From Ilumatobacteraceae bacterium (lineage in GTDB: Bacteria; Actinomycetota; Acidimicrobiia; Acidimicrobiales; Ilumatobacteraceae), in assembly GCA_022843125.1 (NCBI GenBank), contig JALHOG010000040.1, positions 1 to 47,189 on the forward strand: a stretch of 47,189 nt of DNA, in the 5' to 3' direction. The translations under genes and the position numbers were made by a program. This document shows, piece after piece, positions 26,621 through 36,800 of the stretch. The stretch's first letter is position 1. Every line of letters begins with the position of its first letter. Below the pieces are notes generated by a model. The model was given only the letters and a program-made list of their open reading frames with translations. It was not told the DNA's origin and made no database searches.

Positions 26621-27476
26621 TGAGCACGAGCGCGCTCGCAGCGAGGAGCATGCCGGCGAACTGCGAGCGCGAAGCCCGCTCGCCATCGAAGAACGTGGCG
26701 AGCGCCACCGTGCTCGCCGGGTACATCGACACCACGACCGCGACCACCGACAGCAGCCCGGCGTTCGCCGCCAAGAGGTAGGTGACGTTCGACGCCGTCA
26801 GCAACAGTGCGATGGCGACGCCGGGGGCGATCACGGCACGCCTCACGGCACGCGACATTCGTTGGCCGGTCGAACGACGGTGGATCGAGAACGCGATGAC
26901 GAGCGTCGGCACCCCGCTGACGCGGGCGAACAGCAGTGGCCACAGTCCGGCATCGTCGCCGGGCCGAGCGAAGGCCACGAACAGCGTCCCGAACGTGATG
27001 CCGACGGCGACCGCGAGGGCGACGGTGCGTGGATCGATCGGCTGCCGGACGGCCGACGTCCGCAACAGGTCGGCAGCGCCACCGATGAGGCCGACGGCGA
27101 TCAGGGCGGCCGCGATACCGATGAGGGCCAACACGCCGGGCCGCTCGCCGAGCGCGATGCCGACGATCACCGGTACGGCGGCCGCAACGACAGCCGTGAC
27201 CGGGGCGACCACTGTCATGTTGCCGCGCGCCAGCGCGACATACAGACCGACCACCCCGACGCCTCCGGCGAACCCTGCCACGAGACCCCAGCCGATCGCG
27301 CTGTCGGTGGGCCCGTTGTCCTCGACGAGCGGGATCGCGATCAGGGCGATCGGCAGCATGATCACCTCGGCGAAGCATGCGATCGCAACCGGCGGGACGC
27401 GGCGGCTGGCACGGCCTCCGACGTAGTCCGACACCCCGAACATGAGTGCCGAGACGAGGGAGAGCAGGATCGCCAC
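26607..27476 (-). CDS. DMT/EamA-family transporter
   Basis: About 289 aa with around ten hydrophobic helices in two homologous EamA halves; the first begins LLSLVSALMFGVSDYVGGRAS, and the second starts near residue 150 (VALAVAVGITFGTLF). Family members export metabolites or take up small solutes; the substrate is not readable. GTG at 27476 is chosen because the long in-frame extension upstream (to 27650) is Arg-rich, hydrophilic and antisense to the HDOD-GGDEF leader. Tail-to-tail 14-nt overlap with the MBL-fold hydrolase gene. Confidence 0.88.
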   Translation of the reverse strand: MAILLSLVSALMFGVSDYVGGRASRRVPPVAIACFAEVIMLPIALIAIPLVEDNGPTDSAIGWGLVAGFAGGVGVVGLYVALARGNMTVVAPVTAVVAAAVPVIVGIALGERPGVLALIGIAAALIAVGLIGGAADLLRTSAVRQPIDPRTVALAVAVGITFGTLFVAFARPGDDAGLWPLLFARVSGVPTLVIAFSIHRRSTGQRMSRAVRRAVIAPGVAIALLLTASNVTYLLAANAGLLSVVAVVVSMYPASTVALATFFDGERASRSQFAGMLLAASALVLITTG

Positions 27477-27673
27477 CGGCGCGTGTGTACCAGCTCGGCC
27501 CCACTGTCGGGCAAACCCGCTGTGCGTTGTTCGGGTGCTCCGGCGCTGACGGTGTCTTGACGGCCTTCCTCCTGGATTCAACATTCGAGTTCCGGACGGT
27601 CTCCACCGATCTGCCGTCGTTGCCAGCGCCGCGCAGTGCCGAACCCACACCCACCCACACCACCTGGACAGGG

Positions 27674-29161
27674 ATGCGCACCCTCACGCCTGCCACACCC
27701 ATCGACGACGATCTCGGCGCCCGCATCAGGAGCGCGACCAACCTTCCGTCACCGCCTGCCGTCGCGGCCCGGCTGATCGAGATCGCCGATGACCCGGATC
27801 TGTCGTTGACGAAGGTCGTCGACATCCTCCGCGTCGACCCTGCGCTGACCGCCAAGCTCCTCCGGCTCGCCAACTCACCGCTGTACGCGCGCCGGCGCCA
27901 CATCGACACGCTCCAGCAGGCGGTGACGCTGCTCGGACTCGATGCCGTACTCACCGCTGCGCTCAGCCTCACGCTGCTCAGCGACAGCGAAGCGTCGCGG
28001 TCGACGTCGACGGTGTTCCGCTCGCAGTGGAGTCGCAGCGTCCATGCCGCAGTCGCCGCCCAGGCGCTCGCCACGCACTGCCGTGGCGTGTCGCCCCCGG
28101 ATGCCTTCCTCGGAGCGCTCGTGCAGGACATCGGCATCCTCGTGATCGCCCGGCTCGAGCCGACGGCGTACGCCTGCGCCGACGGTGCCGACCACGATCA
28201 CCTGATCGAGTTGGAGCTGGCGGCGCTCGGCGTCGACCACGCCACTGCAGGCGCCGAACTGCTCTCGTCGTGGAATCTTCCGACGCCGATCGTCGATGCA
28301 GTCCGCAACAGCCATGGCGAGGTGGCCACCGACCGGCTGCTCGACTCGATCGTCGCGCTCAGTGGTCTGATCGCCGACGCCCTCGCCGGCAACGCCGACG
28401 TCATGAGTCTCGTCCGCGAGCGCGCAGCGGTCATCGGCATCGACACCGACGCGCTCAACCGCGCCCTCGACGCGATCGGTGAGGCACTCCCCCAGCTCGC
28501 GTCGCTGCTGCAGGCCACCGTGCCGCCCACCGATCGGCTCGCCGAGATGGCCGCCGAGATGATCATGGAACGCATGATCAGCGCCCAGGCCGCAACCGAC
28601 GAGCTTCGGCGACAGTTCCACGACGCCGAGTCGAACGCCACGCTGATCGAGGAGGAGCACCGTCTCGACTCGCTCACGCGACAGCTCAGTCGGCGCTCAC
28701 TCGACGTAGCGCTCGACGAGCACATCGAGCGCTGGGCGCGCTTCGGTTGGCCGTTCGGTGTGCTGTTCGTCGACGTCGACCACTTCAAGCAGGTCAACGA
28801 CACCCACGGTCACCGCGCGGGCGACGCCGCTCTCACCGCCGTGGCAGGTCGTATCGCTGCACACCTGCGGCACGGCGACCTCGTCGGCCGGTACGGCGGC
28901 GACGAGTTCGTCGTCGTGCTGCCGTCGGTCGGCGAGCAGCAAGCCGCCGTCGTCGCCGAGCGCCTGGTGACGGCCATGCGCGAGCTGGCGATCGATCTCG
29001 ACGACGGCACCAAGATCACGCAGACCGTGTCGGTCGGCGTTGCCTCCACCGAGCTGTTCGCGACGCCTGTCGACACCCGCACCTTCCTCGACGCCGCCGA
29101 CCGTGCCCTGTACGCGGCCAAGCGGTCGGGTCGCAATCGCTGGTCGACCGCGCCCCGGTGA
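27674..29161 (+). CDS. HDOD-GGDEF signalling protein (probable diguanylate cyclase)
   Basis: About 495 aa. The N-terminal HDOD domain (about residues 15-215) begins LPSPPAVAARLIEIADDP and includes LLRLANSPLYA. A helical linker (about 225-345) leads to the GGDEF domain with FVDVDHFKQVNDTHGHRAGD and the intact active site GRYGGDEFVVV near residue 407. It should make cyclic-di-GMP, with HDOD as input. The start is taken at ATG 27674, since the upstream extension has poor coding character; GTG codons at 27599 and 27554 are alternatives. It ends 57 nt from the 3' end of the convergent PilB-type gene, whose product carries cyclic-di-GMP-binding motifs. Confidence 0.92.
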   Translation: MRTLTPATPIDDDLGARIRSATNLPSPPAVAARLIEIADDPDLSLTKVVDILRVDPALTAKLLRLANSPLYARRRHIDTLQQAVTLLGLDAVLTAALSLTLLSDSEASRSTSTVFRSQWSRSVHAAVAAQALATHCRGVSPPDAFLGALVQDIGILVIARLEPTAYACADGADHDHLIELELAALGVDHATAGAELLSSWNLPTPIVDAVRNSHGEVATDRLLDSIVALSGLIADALAGNADVMSLVRERAAVIGIDTDALNRALDAIGEALPQLASLLQATVPPTDRLAEMAAEMIMERMISAQAATDELRRQFHDAESNATLIEEEHRLDSLTRQLSRRSLDVALDEHIERWARFGWPFGVLFVDVDHFKQVNDTHGHRAGDAALTAVAGRIAAHLRHGDLVGRYGGDEFVVVLPSVGEQQAAVVAERLVTAMRELAIDLDDGTKITQTVSVGVASTELFATPVDTRTFLDAADRALYAAKRSGRNRWSTAPR

Positions 29162-29218
29162 GCGGCGCGCCGGCGTGCCGATGTGCACCTCGTGCCGGCC
29201 CCGACCTGACACCGTCCG

Positions 29219-30985
29219 TCACGCGAGGTAGACGTTGCGGATCACTTCGTCGATGGTCGTGATGTCGTTGGCGACGAGCGTCATCGCTTCGTGCCCCATC
29301 GTGCGCATCCCCTGGCCCGATGCGACCTCACGCAGCTCGCGCTGACCGCCGCCCTGCATCAGGACCTTGCCGACCTCCTCGGAGACCTCGAGCACCTCGT
29401 AGACACCGACGCGCTCGCGGAACCCGGTGTCGAGGCAGAAGTTGCAGCCGGCGCCACGGATGAAGTCGTGCTTCTCCCGACCGCCGAGGTGGGCGTACCA
29501 GGTGAGCTCGGCGTCGGTGGGGGTGTACGGCATCGCACACGCCTCGCACACCCGCCGTACCAGCCGCTGACCGACGACGCCGACGAGCGACGAGGCGACC
29601 ACGAACGGTTCGATGCCCATGTCGACCAGTCGGTACAGCGCCGCGCTGGCGTCGGTCGCGTGCAACGACGACATCACGAGGTGTCCTGTGAGTGCCGACT
29701 GCACGGCGATCGTGGCCGTCTCGTGGTCGCGGATCTCACCGACGAGGATCACGTCAGGGTCCTGCCGCAGGATCGACTTGAGACCACTCGCGAACGTGAC
29801 ATCGGCCTGCAGGTTGATCTGCATCTGGTTGACGGCCGGGAACACGTACTCGACCGGGTCCTCGATGGTCATGACGTTCAGCTCGGACCGGCTGATCTCG
29901 GCGAGCGTCGCGTACAGCGTGGTGGTCTTGCCGGAGCCCGTCGGGCCGCTGCACACCAACATCCCGTAAGGCTTGTGAACGATGGAGACGTATCGGTCGT
30001 AGGTCTCGTCGGGCATCCCGAGCTCGGACAGACGCTTCATCGACCGGGACTTGTCGAGGAGCCGGAGCACGGCCGTCTCGCCCCAGATGGTCGCAGCGGT
30101 GGCAACCCGGACGTCGAGTCCGACGCCGTCGACCTGCATCTGGAACTGACCGTCCTGCGGGCGGCGGCGCTCGACGATGTCCATCTCGGCCATGATCTTG
30201 ATGCGGCTCACCAGCTCCGGGCCGACCGACACGGGGAGGCTGAGCACCTCGCGGAGCGCGCCGTCGATCCGGTACCGGATCCGCAGTCGCCCCTCCGTCG
30301 GCTCGATGTGGACGTCGGACGCGCGGTCACGCATCGCCTGGGCGACGAGCTTGTTCACGAGCTGGATGATCGGGGCATCGCCGACGTTGGTCGGCGCATC
30401 GTCCTGTTCCGCAGGGGATGCGTCGGCCCAGATCTGGCGCACGCTGTCGTCGACCGACGACAGCACGCGGTAGTGGGTGTCGAGAGCGAACCGGACATCT
30501 CCGGCCGGGGCGAGATAGAGGTTGACCGCGCGCACCGGGAGGGTTTCGAGCGCCGCGCGCACCTCGGGGTCGGAGCCATCGGCGATCGCGACATCGAGCA
30601 CGTCGTCGAGGATTCGCATCGGCACGATCTGATAGCGCCGGGCCGTCGCTTCGTCGACGATCGCGATCGCGTCCTCCGTGGGCCGCTCGCGGCGGAGGTC
30701 GATCGTGGGGAGTCCGAGCTGGGCGGCGAGCGCCCGGGTCAGCACGCGTGGGTCGATCACGCCCTGGTCGACCAGGATCGACCCGAGTTGGCGACCCGAT
30801 GCCTGCTGCAGGTTGAGGGCCGCAGCAACCTGCTCCGGCGTGATCAGGTTCTCGGCGACGAGCACGTCACCGAGACGGGCGCGCTCGCCGGCGGCGATCA
30901 TCGCCGTGACCTCGGCAACCTGCACCTCGACGGTCGCCGTTCCTGATCCGGCAGTCGGCAAGTCTTGACGGCGATTGAACTTCAC
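29219..30985 (-). CDS. pilB: Type IV pilus extension ATPase (PilB/GspE type) with double MshEN motif
   Basis: 588 aa from GTG at 30985. Residues 37-60 and 66-89 are two tandem MshEN-type segments: RLGDVLV...Q, then a five-residue spacer and QLGSILVDQGVI...Q, matching the consensus that binds cyclic-di-GMP in MshE, with Asn for the consensus Gly in copy 1 and Gln for Arg in copy 2. The secretion ATPase core follows: Walker A GPTGSGKT (347-354), a Walker B-type DPDVILVGEIRD, and an HATDA box. A zinc-binding CEAC...CNFC pair lies near residue 490-530, as in GspE/PilB. It powers pilin polymerisation at the inner membrane. Divergent from the PilC-type gene, 138 bp between starts. No PilT-like gene is in the window. 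Confidence 0.95.
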   Translation of the reverse strand: MKFNRRQDLPTAGSGTATVEVQVAEVTAMIAAGERARLGDVLVAENLITPEQVAAALNLQQASGRQLGSILVDQGVIDPRVLTRALAAQLGLPTIDLRRERPTEDAIAIVDEATARRYQIVPMRILDDVLDVAIADGSDPEVRAALETLPVRAVNLYLAPAGDVRFALDTHYRVLSSVDDSVRQIWADASPAEQDDAPTNVGDAPIIQLVNKLVAQAMRDRASDVHIEPTEGRLRIRYRIDGALREVLSLPVSVGPELVSRIKIMAEMDIVERRRPQDGQFQMQVDGVGLDVRVATAATIWGETAVLRLLDKSRSMKRLSELGMPDETYDRYVSIVHKPYGMLVCSGPTGSGKTTTLYATLAEISRSELNVMTIEDPVEYVFPAVNQMQINLQADVTFASGLKSILRQDPDVILVGEIRDHETATIAVQSALTGHLVMSSLHATDASAALYRLVDMGIEPFVVASSLVGVVGQRLVRRVCEACAMPYTPTDAELTWYAHLGGREKHDFIRGAGCNFCLDTGFRERVGVYEVLEVSEEVGKVLMQGGGQRELREVASGQGMRTMGHEAMTLVANDITTIDEVIRNVYLA

Positions 30986-31123
30986 GCGCCCGACGGTCCG
31001 GCCGATCGCGGAATGCGCAAGTGGGCGGTGGCGGTCGAGCGGGTCCGAATTCCGTGCGCACCGTGCTGATCGCCGGACGATCCCGCCCGACGGCACTCCC
31101 GCGAGCACCGCCCACACACCCCG

Positions 31124-32449
31124 ATGACGACGATCGAACGACGCCCGGCGCTGGCGTCGCTCACGCCACTCGATGGCGAGAACGACGATGCAGCACGCCT
31201 CCCCCGGCTGGAGCGCGCCCCGCAGCCGGCCCCGCCGTCGGTACCGGTCGCAGATGGCGTGGCGCCGACGCCGGGCAGCATCGATGCAGATCCAACGGAC
31301 GCAGCAGTGCGCCGGCGTGCGCTCCCGACCCTGACCAAGCGACGGGCTGGCACCACGGTGTCGGCGGACGCCCACAAGGCGACCGGTGCCGAGCGCGCTC
31401 GCACCGGACGGGTCCCGGCCGCCGTCCTGATCGTGTTCTCCCGGCAGCTCGCGTCGTTCCTCGAAGCCGGCATCCCGGTGCTCGAGGCGCTCGAGGTGGT
31501 CGGCTCCGAGAGCACATCCGACCGCATGCGCACCGTTGCGTCGGACATGCGCGAGACCGTGATGCGCGGCGGCAGCTTCTCCGACGCGACCGCACGCCAC
31601 CCCAGTGTCTTCCCCGGCTGGTACCGCGCGATGGTCCGCTCCGCGGAGTTCACCGGTCGGCTCGACGTGGTGCTCGAGCAACTCGCCGTCTATCTGGAGC
31701 GCGACCAGCAGGCTCGCCGCCAGGTCAAGAGCGCGCTGACCTACCCCACGTTCGTCCTCGTCGTCGCGTCGGTCGCGATGGTCGTGATGTCGATCTTCGT
31801 GCTGCCCAAGTTCGCGGCGATGTACGACAAGCTCGGCGCCACCCTCCCGCTGCCCACTCGCATCCTCCTGAACTGGACACAGTTCGTCAGCTCGGCCTGG
31901 CCGTTCCTGCTCGGGGGCGCCGTGGCCGCAGCACTTGCCTGGACGCTCGTGTTCGGGTCGACCGGCGCCGGCAAGCGCCGGCGCGACCGGCTCGCGATGC
32001 GCACGCCAGTAGTCGGGAAGATCTACCACCTCGTATGCGTCGAGCGCTTCTGCCGCGTGCTCGCCGCGCTGTCCGCCGCCGGCGTGCCCCTCCCCGAGGG
32101 CATCGAGATGTCGGCAGACAGCACGAGCAACACCGTGTTCCAGGATCGCATGGCGACCGTCCGGGAGGCGCTCGTGCGCGGCGAAGGCCTGTCACGCCCG
32201 CTCACCGACGTCGACCTGATCCCCACGGCCGGCATGCAGATGCTCCGCGTCGGTGAGCGCACCGGAAACCTGTCGGTCCAACTCTCGAAAGCGGCCGCAT
32301 TCTTCGAGCGCGAGGTCGCCTACACGATGAAGCGGGCGACGGATCTGTTCCAGCCGGCCGTGATCGTCCTCGTCGGCCTGTTGATCGGCTTCGTCGCCGT
32401 CGCCCAGGTCGCCGCCCTCTACAGCGTCTTCGGTCAGGTGAACCCGTGA
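31124..32449 (+). CDS. pilC: Type IV pilus/type II secretion inner-membrane platform protein (PilC/GspF)
   Basis: 441 aa. The first 95 residues are Pro/Ala/Thr-rich, longer than usual. Two T2SSF domains follow: the first at about 105-225 (FSRQLASFLEAGIPVLEAL, GGSFSDA, GRLDVVLEQLAVYLERDQQ) and the second at about 300-430 (FCRVLAALSAAGVPLPEG, TGNLSVQLSKAAAFFE), each followed by membrane helices. It anchors the ATPase to the pilus base. ATG at 31124. Its order with the pilin genes downstream (95 bp gap) makes it the first gene of the pilin operon. Confidence 0.95.
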   Translation: MTTIERRPALASLTPLDGENDDAARLPRLERAPQPAPPSVPVADGVAPTPGSIDADPTDAAVRRRALPTLTKRRAGTTVSADAHKATGAERARTGRVPAAVLIVFSRQLASFLEAGIPVLEALEVVGSESTSDRMRTVASDMRETVMRGGSFSDATARHPSVFPGWYRAMVRSAEFTGRLDVVLEQLAVYLERDQQARRQVKSALTYPTFVLVVASVAMVVMSIFVLPKFAAMYDKLGATLPLPTRILLNWTQFVSSAWPFLLGGAVAAALAWTLVFGSTGAGKRRRDRLAMRTPVVGKIYHLVCVERFCRVLAALSAAGVPLPEGIEMSADSTSNTVFQDRMATVREALVRGEGLSRPLTDVDLIPTAGMQMLRVGERTGNLSVQLSKAAAFFEREVAYTMKRATDLFQPAVIVLVGLLIGFVAVAQVAALYSVFGQVNP

Positions 32450-32543
32450 TCACCTCACCGCACCAGAGCTCCCCCGAGCACCCCAGCCCACCGATCGGAT
32501 CCGCGTCGCGGTACCCGATCGGACCCCGAAAGGAACAGCAACC

Positions 32544-32918
32544 ATGACCCCCAACCGCACACCCAGCGGTGCCTCGCACCGTGACACCGGCTTCACGCTG
32601 GTGGAGATCCTCATCGCGATCGTCCTCGTCGGCATCCTGTCGGCCGTGGTCGTCGTCGGTGTCGGATCGCTCACCGAGCAGGGCGAGGAGTCGGCCTGCA
32701 CCGCATCGCTCGACGCCGCCAAGGCCGGCTCCATCGTCTTCTTCGCCCAGAACGCGGCCCACGCGGACGATTTCACCGAGATGATCGCCGACGGGGCGCT
32801 CACCGTGCCCAGCGATGTCACCGCCACCGCGACGACCCTCAGCGGCCAGGGTGGCAGCTGGACGCTGACCCTGACGCCCGGCAGCAGCGGCGCAGCGCCG
32901 ACGTTCGCCTGCTCCTGA
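32544..32918 (+). CDS. Type IV pilin (major-type)
   Basis: 124 aa with a class III prepilin signal: a 16-residue leader ending in Gly, then Phe17 as +1 and Glu21 as +5 (GFTLVE), and a hydrophobic helix to about residue 42. The globular part is only about 80 residues and has two cysteines near positions 52 and 123 that could form a pilin disulfide. Processing needs a prepilin peptidase not in the window. GAAAGGAACA precedes the ATG at 32544. Being first and the smallest of the pilins suggests it is the major subunit. Confidence 0.93.
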   Translation: MTPNRTPSGASHRDTGFTLVEILIAIVLVGILSAVVVVGVGSLTEQGEESACTASLDAAKAGSIVFFAQNAAHADDFTEMIADGALTVPSDVTATATTLSGQGGSWTLTLTPGSSGAAPTFACS

Positions 32919-32940
32919 GCCCGAGTGGATCGGCCGAGCC

Positions 32941-33321
32941 ATGACGACGGTGAGCACGAGGCACGATCGCGGTGAGACGCTGATCGAGCTCGTGCTCACC
33001 GTCGTCATCATCAGCGTCGCCGTGACGGCGTTGGTGTCCGGGCTCGCCACCGCGGCGAACGCCGCCGGGGCGCAGCGCGAGAGCGTGTTGGCCGACACGA
33101 CGCTGCGCAACCTCGCCGAAGCCGCGAAGGCAGAGGTGCGCGTCTGCGTGCCCGGCGACGACTTCCGACTCGACCAGCCGCTCCCCGATCGCTGGTCGTC
33201 GGCCACCACCCCCGATCGGCCGCTGTGCCCGGCGCTCGGCGACACGATGCGCCTGACCTTCACGGTGCGCAGCCCCGCCGGTCACGAATGGCCGATGGAC
33301 GTGATCGTGAGGTCGCCGTGA
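32941..33321 (+). CDS. Minor pseudopilin (PilV/GspI-like)
   Basis: 126 aa. The prepilin-like start RGETLIEL has Gly11 followed by Glu12 as +1 (instead of the usual Phe/Met) and Glu16 as +5. A hydrophobic helix runs to about residue 35, followed by a small globular domain with two cysteines. Position directly after the pilin matches minor-pilin operons. It overlaps the next gene by 4 nt (GTGA). Function: probably part of the initiation complex or pilus tip; subclass is inference. Confidence 0.88.
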   Translation: MTTVSTRHDRGETLIELVLTVVIISVAVTALVSGLATAANAAGAQRESVLADTTLRNLAEAAKAEVRVCVPGDDFRLDQPLPDRWSSATTPDRPLCPALGDTMRLTFTVRSPAGHEWPMDVIVRSP

Positions 33322-33815
33322 GCAGCGCACCCGAGGCGAAGCACGTCGCTGACGACCGCGGAGCAGCGCTGATCGTCGCGATCGGTTTCGTCGTCATGAT
33401 CAGCATGATCGGCGCCGGCCTGACTGCGATGGTGACGTCCGAGGTCGGCAACCGGGCACTGCTCGAGAGCGTGCGCAACCGCCAGTACGCCGCCGACGGT
33501 GCCGTCGAGCAGGCGATCGCCACGCTGATCGACGACCTCGCGAACGGCACTGCCGGGTGTGGTCTCGAGCGGGCGACCCAGACGAGTGCCAACTCCGTCG
33601 ACATCCGCGTCGAAACGCTCGTCACGTGCGGAGCCATCACCGGTCCCGACGGTCTTCCCGAGGCTCAGGTGTCGGGCGTGTTCAGCGCCTGCGTCGAGAG
33701 CGGACGTGCGTGCGCCGCCGACGACGTCGTCGTGCGTGCGTTCGTCGGCTTCGAGCAGGACCTCGACGGCGCCGTGCTGAGCACGAGCGTCCACTCCTGG
33801 AGTGTGCTGCGATGA
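33318..33815 (+). CDS. Minor pseudopilin (PilX/GspK-like)
   Basis: 165 aa from GTG at 33318, translationally coupled to the previous gene. The N-terminus DDRGAALIVAIGFVVMISM is prepilin-like but lacks Glu at +5, the mark of GspK and PilX tip proteins, which do not pair with a neighbour's N-terminal amine. Globular part with several cysteines (CGLE, TCG, SACVESGRACAAD) suggesting disulfides outside the cell. It ends in the 4-nt ATGA overlap with the giant pilin gene. Confidence 0.88.
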   Translation: MSSAPEAKHVADDRGAALIVAIGFVVMISMIGAGLTAMVTSEVGNRALLESVRNRQYAADGAVEQAIATLIDDLANGTAGCGLERATQTSANSVDIRVETLVTCGAITGPDGLPEAQVSGVFSACVESGRACAADDVVVRAFVGFEQDLDGAVLSTSVHSWSVLR

Positions 33816-36800
33816 CCGTGCGCGACCGTGCCTGTTCCGAGAGTCGGCGTCGCGACGGCGGCTTCACGCTCGTCGAGCTCGTCATCTCGCTGGTGCTCAG
33901 CGGCATCGTGGCCGGGATCACCGTGGCGATCATGGTGACGTCGCTCAACCTCGTCGACTCGACCAGCGACATCTCGCGCGATGCAACTGACGCGGGCCTG
34001 ATCGCAGCCTTCCTCTATCGCGACGCGCAAGCGGCGGGTGGAACGGATCCGACCACCCTCGCCGACGTCCCCGGGTTGGGCGTGTCGACCAGCGACTGGG
34101 CCACCTGCGAGCAGCAGGGCGAACTCGTGGTGCGGTTCAGCTGGATCGACCGGCAGGACCCGGACGCGGCCGATGCCGCCGACCCGATGCACGTGACCTG
34201 GGCGACCCACGACGACGGCCGTCTCGTGAGACGCGCATGTCAGGGAGGGACCAGCGTCGACGTGCCGCTCGGCGAGCACGTCGCATCGGCCACGGCGGTG
34301 TGCCTCCCTGGGCCCGCGTGCGACGCGACGGCCGTGTCGATGGAGCTGACCATCACCGGTTCGGCCGACCGGTCACCCACCACCATCTCGCTGTCGGCGA
34401 CGCTTCGCCCCGACGTCCCGCTCGGCGCGCTGCCGGGCGGCATGGCCGCCCCACTGCTGCTCCTCAGCGACGATCGTGACGCCGTTGCCGACTGTCCCGA
34501 GCTCGAACTCGGACTCGGACGCGTCGTCGTGCTCGGCGACGCGTTGATCGACGACGCCTGTGGACCTCGCGCGCTGATCGGAGACACAGCGCTGCTGGAA
34601 CTGACCGGCACGACCGCACTCACACCGAGCGTGCGCGATCCATTCGCCGACACGCTGCCCCCGGTTCCCTCGTGCGCGGCCGCGACCGATCCGGTCTTCG
34701 GCACGAGCCCGACGGCCGCGAGCACGGTCGTGCACACCCGACCCGTCGTGGTCACCGGCGCCGTCGCACTTGCGCCCGGCCGATACGTGCTGTGCGGGGG
34801 GCTCGACGTTCGAGCGGATGCCAGCCTCACCGGGGCCGGTGTGTTCCTCCACGTGGTCGGCGGCGACGTCACCGTCGCCTCGTCCGCCCGGGTCGAGTTG
34901 TCCGCGCCGGCCACGGGCGCCCACCCCAACATGCTGCTCTCGGTGAGCACCGGAGACGTCCGCGTCGCCGGTGGCACCCGACCCTCGATCCTGAGCGGCG
35001 TTCTCCACGCTCCCCGCGGCACCGTCACGATCGAGCCCGGTACGTCGATCGCAGTCGGCGCCGTCGTCGCCGATCGTCTGGTCGCGCCGGGCGTCGGTCC
35101 GCTGCGCATCGGTATGCCGATCCCGACGATCACCGTCGAACCGGGCATGTTCGCGCCGGCTCAGGTGGCTGCCGTCTACCCGCCGGTCGCGATGATCGCG
35201 AATGAGGGCGCAGGACCATACGCATGGCAGGCAACCGGGCTGCCGGCCGGCTTGACGATGACATCGGGCGGCCTCCTCACCGGAACGCCGACCGTGTCCG
35301 GCACGTTCGGCGTCACGATCACCGTCGTCGATGCGACGGGACTCGCCACGACGACACGACGCGATCTCGTCGTCAATCCCCGCGTGGCGATCGCAGCTCC
35401 AGCGTCGCTCGGTGCCGCGCAGGTCGGCGTGGCGTACCCCTCCACCTCGGTGACCGCCACTGGCGGAACGCCGCCCTACTCGTTCCAGGTCGTCGGCCTA
35501 CCCAGCGGGATGACCATGAGCCGGGCGGGCGTGGTGAGCGGTACGCCGACGTCTGCCGGCACCGCGACCGTGGTGGTCACGGTGACCGACTCCATCTACG
35601 CGACAGCGTCACAGTCGTACTCGCTCACAATCCGGTCGGCGCTCGCGATCGGCTCGCCGCGAGGCCTCCCGAACGGGACGGCAGGCGCGGCGTGGGCGAC
35701 GACCACGGTGACAGCCACAGGGGGGTTGGCGCCGTACAGCTACTCCGCGACCGGGCTACCCGCCGGCCTGGCCATCTCGCGCACCGGCGCCATCAGTGGT
35801 ACCCCGACCGCAGCCGGTTCCTACTCGGTGGTCGTGACGGCGACCGACGCAGGCGGTGCGACCGCTCAGCGGACCTTCCCGATGACCGTCGCCGGGTCGA
35901 CCACGGGCGCGCCGCCACTCGAGGCGATGGCGGGGTTCCAGATCATGTCGCTCGGCGAGGCCGTGCTCGGCACCTGGGACATCGAGGGTGCAGCAGCGAT
36001 CGGCGGCGACCTGACCACGTACAACTTCCAACGCATCGCGACCAAGAGCCCCAGCAGGCTCGTGGCGCACACCGATGGCCAGCCGCTCGGGCTCCTCGTC
36101 GGTGGGCGTGTCGACCTCGCCAGATCCGGCGGTGGCAGCGAGCTCACCGTCGACAACGGATGGATGGCCGTCGGGAGCGCCGATGACCAGTCCCTCCTCG
36201 CGTTCGGCAACGAACTCCACCTCGTTCCGGCAGGCGTGAAGGATGATTGGTCCCCGCCGCGTGTGCTGTCCGAGGACAAGCAGACGGCGCTACCGGCGAC
36301 CGACGCCGTCGTCCCCAAGGCGTTCGACTTCGAGGGCGCGTTCAGCACCCTGCGGGCGAACTCGGAGCGGCTCGGCAAACTCGACGCCGCGACGTGCTCG
36401 GCGGTCGGGATCCCGCAGGTGTGGGAACAGTTCGGCAACCACACCGTGTTGCTCGACCCGGACCGCGTGAACATCTGGAACCTGACGATGGCAGAGATCG
36501 ACCGAATGCGGAACGTCGACGCCAAGATCATGCCGAGTTCGACGACGCCGCTCGTCATCAACGTGTCGGACGGTGGTGACCTGACGATGCCGGTCCGATA
36601 CTGGAACCTGCTCCTCAGCGATCCGAACAGTCCTTCCGCGATCCTGTGGAACTTCCCGAACGCGATGTCGATCACGATCACCGATCCGTTCGTCGGTTCG
36701 CTGCTCGCACCGAACGCAGCGGTCACGATGAGGAACGTCAACCAGATCGGCGACGTGGTCGCCAAGACCCTCGACTTCCGTCCGTGGGGTTCGAAGATCG

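Noticed and set aside
30986..32029. N-terminal extension of the PilB frame
   Set aside because: The extra 348 codons are antisense to the PilC gene and are His/Arg-rich without a domain; GTG 30985 is the sensible start.
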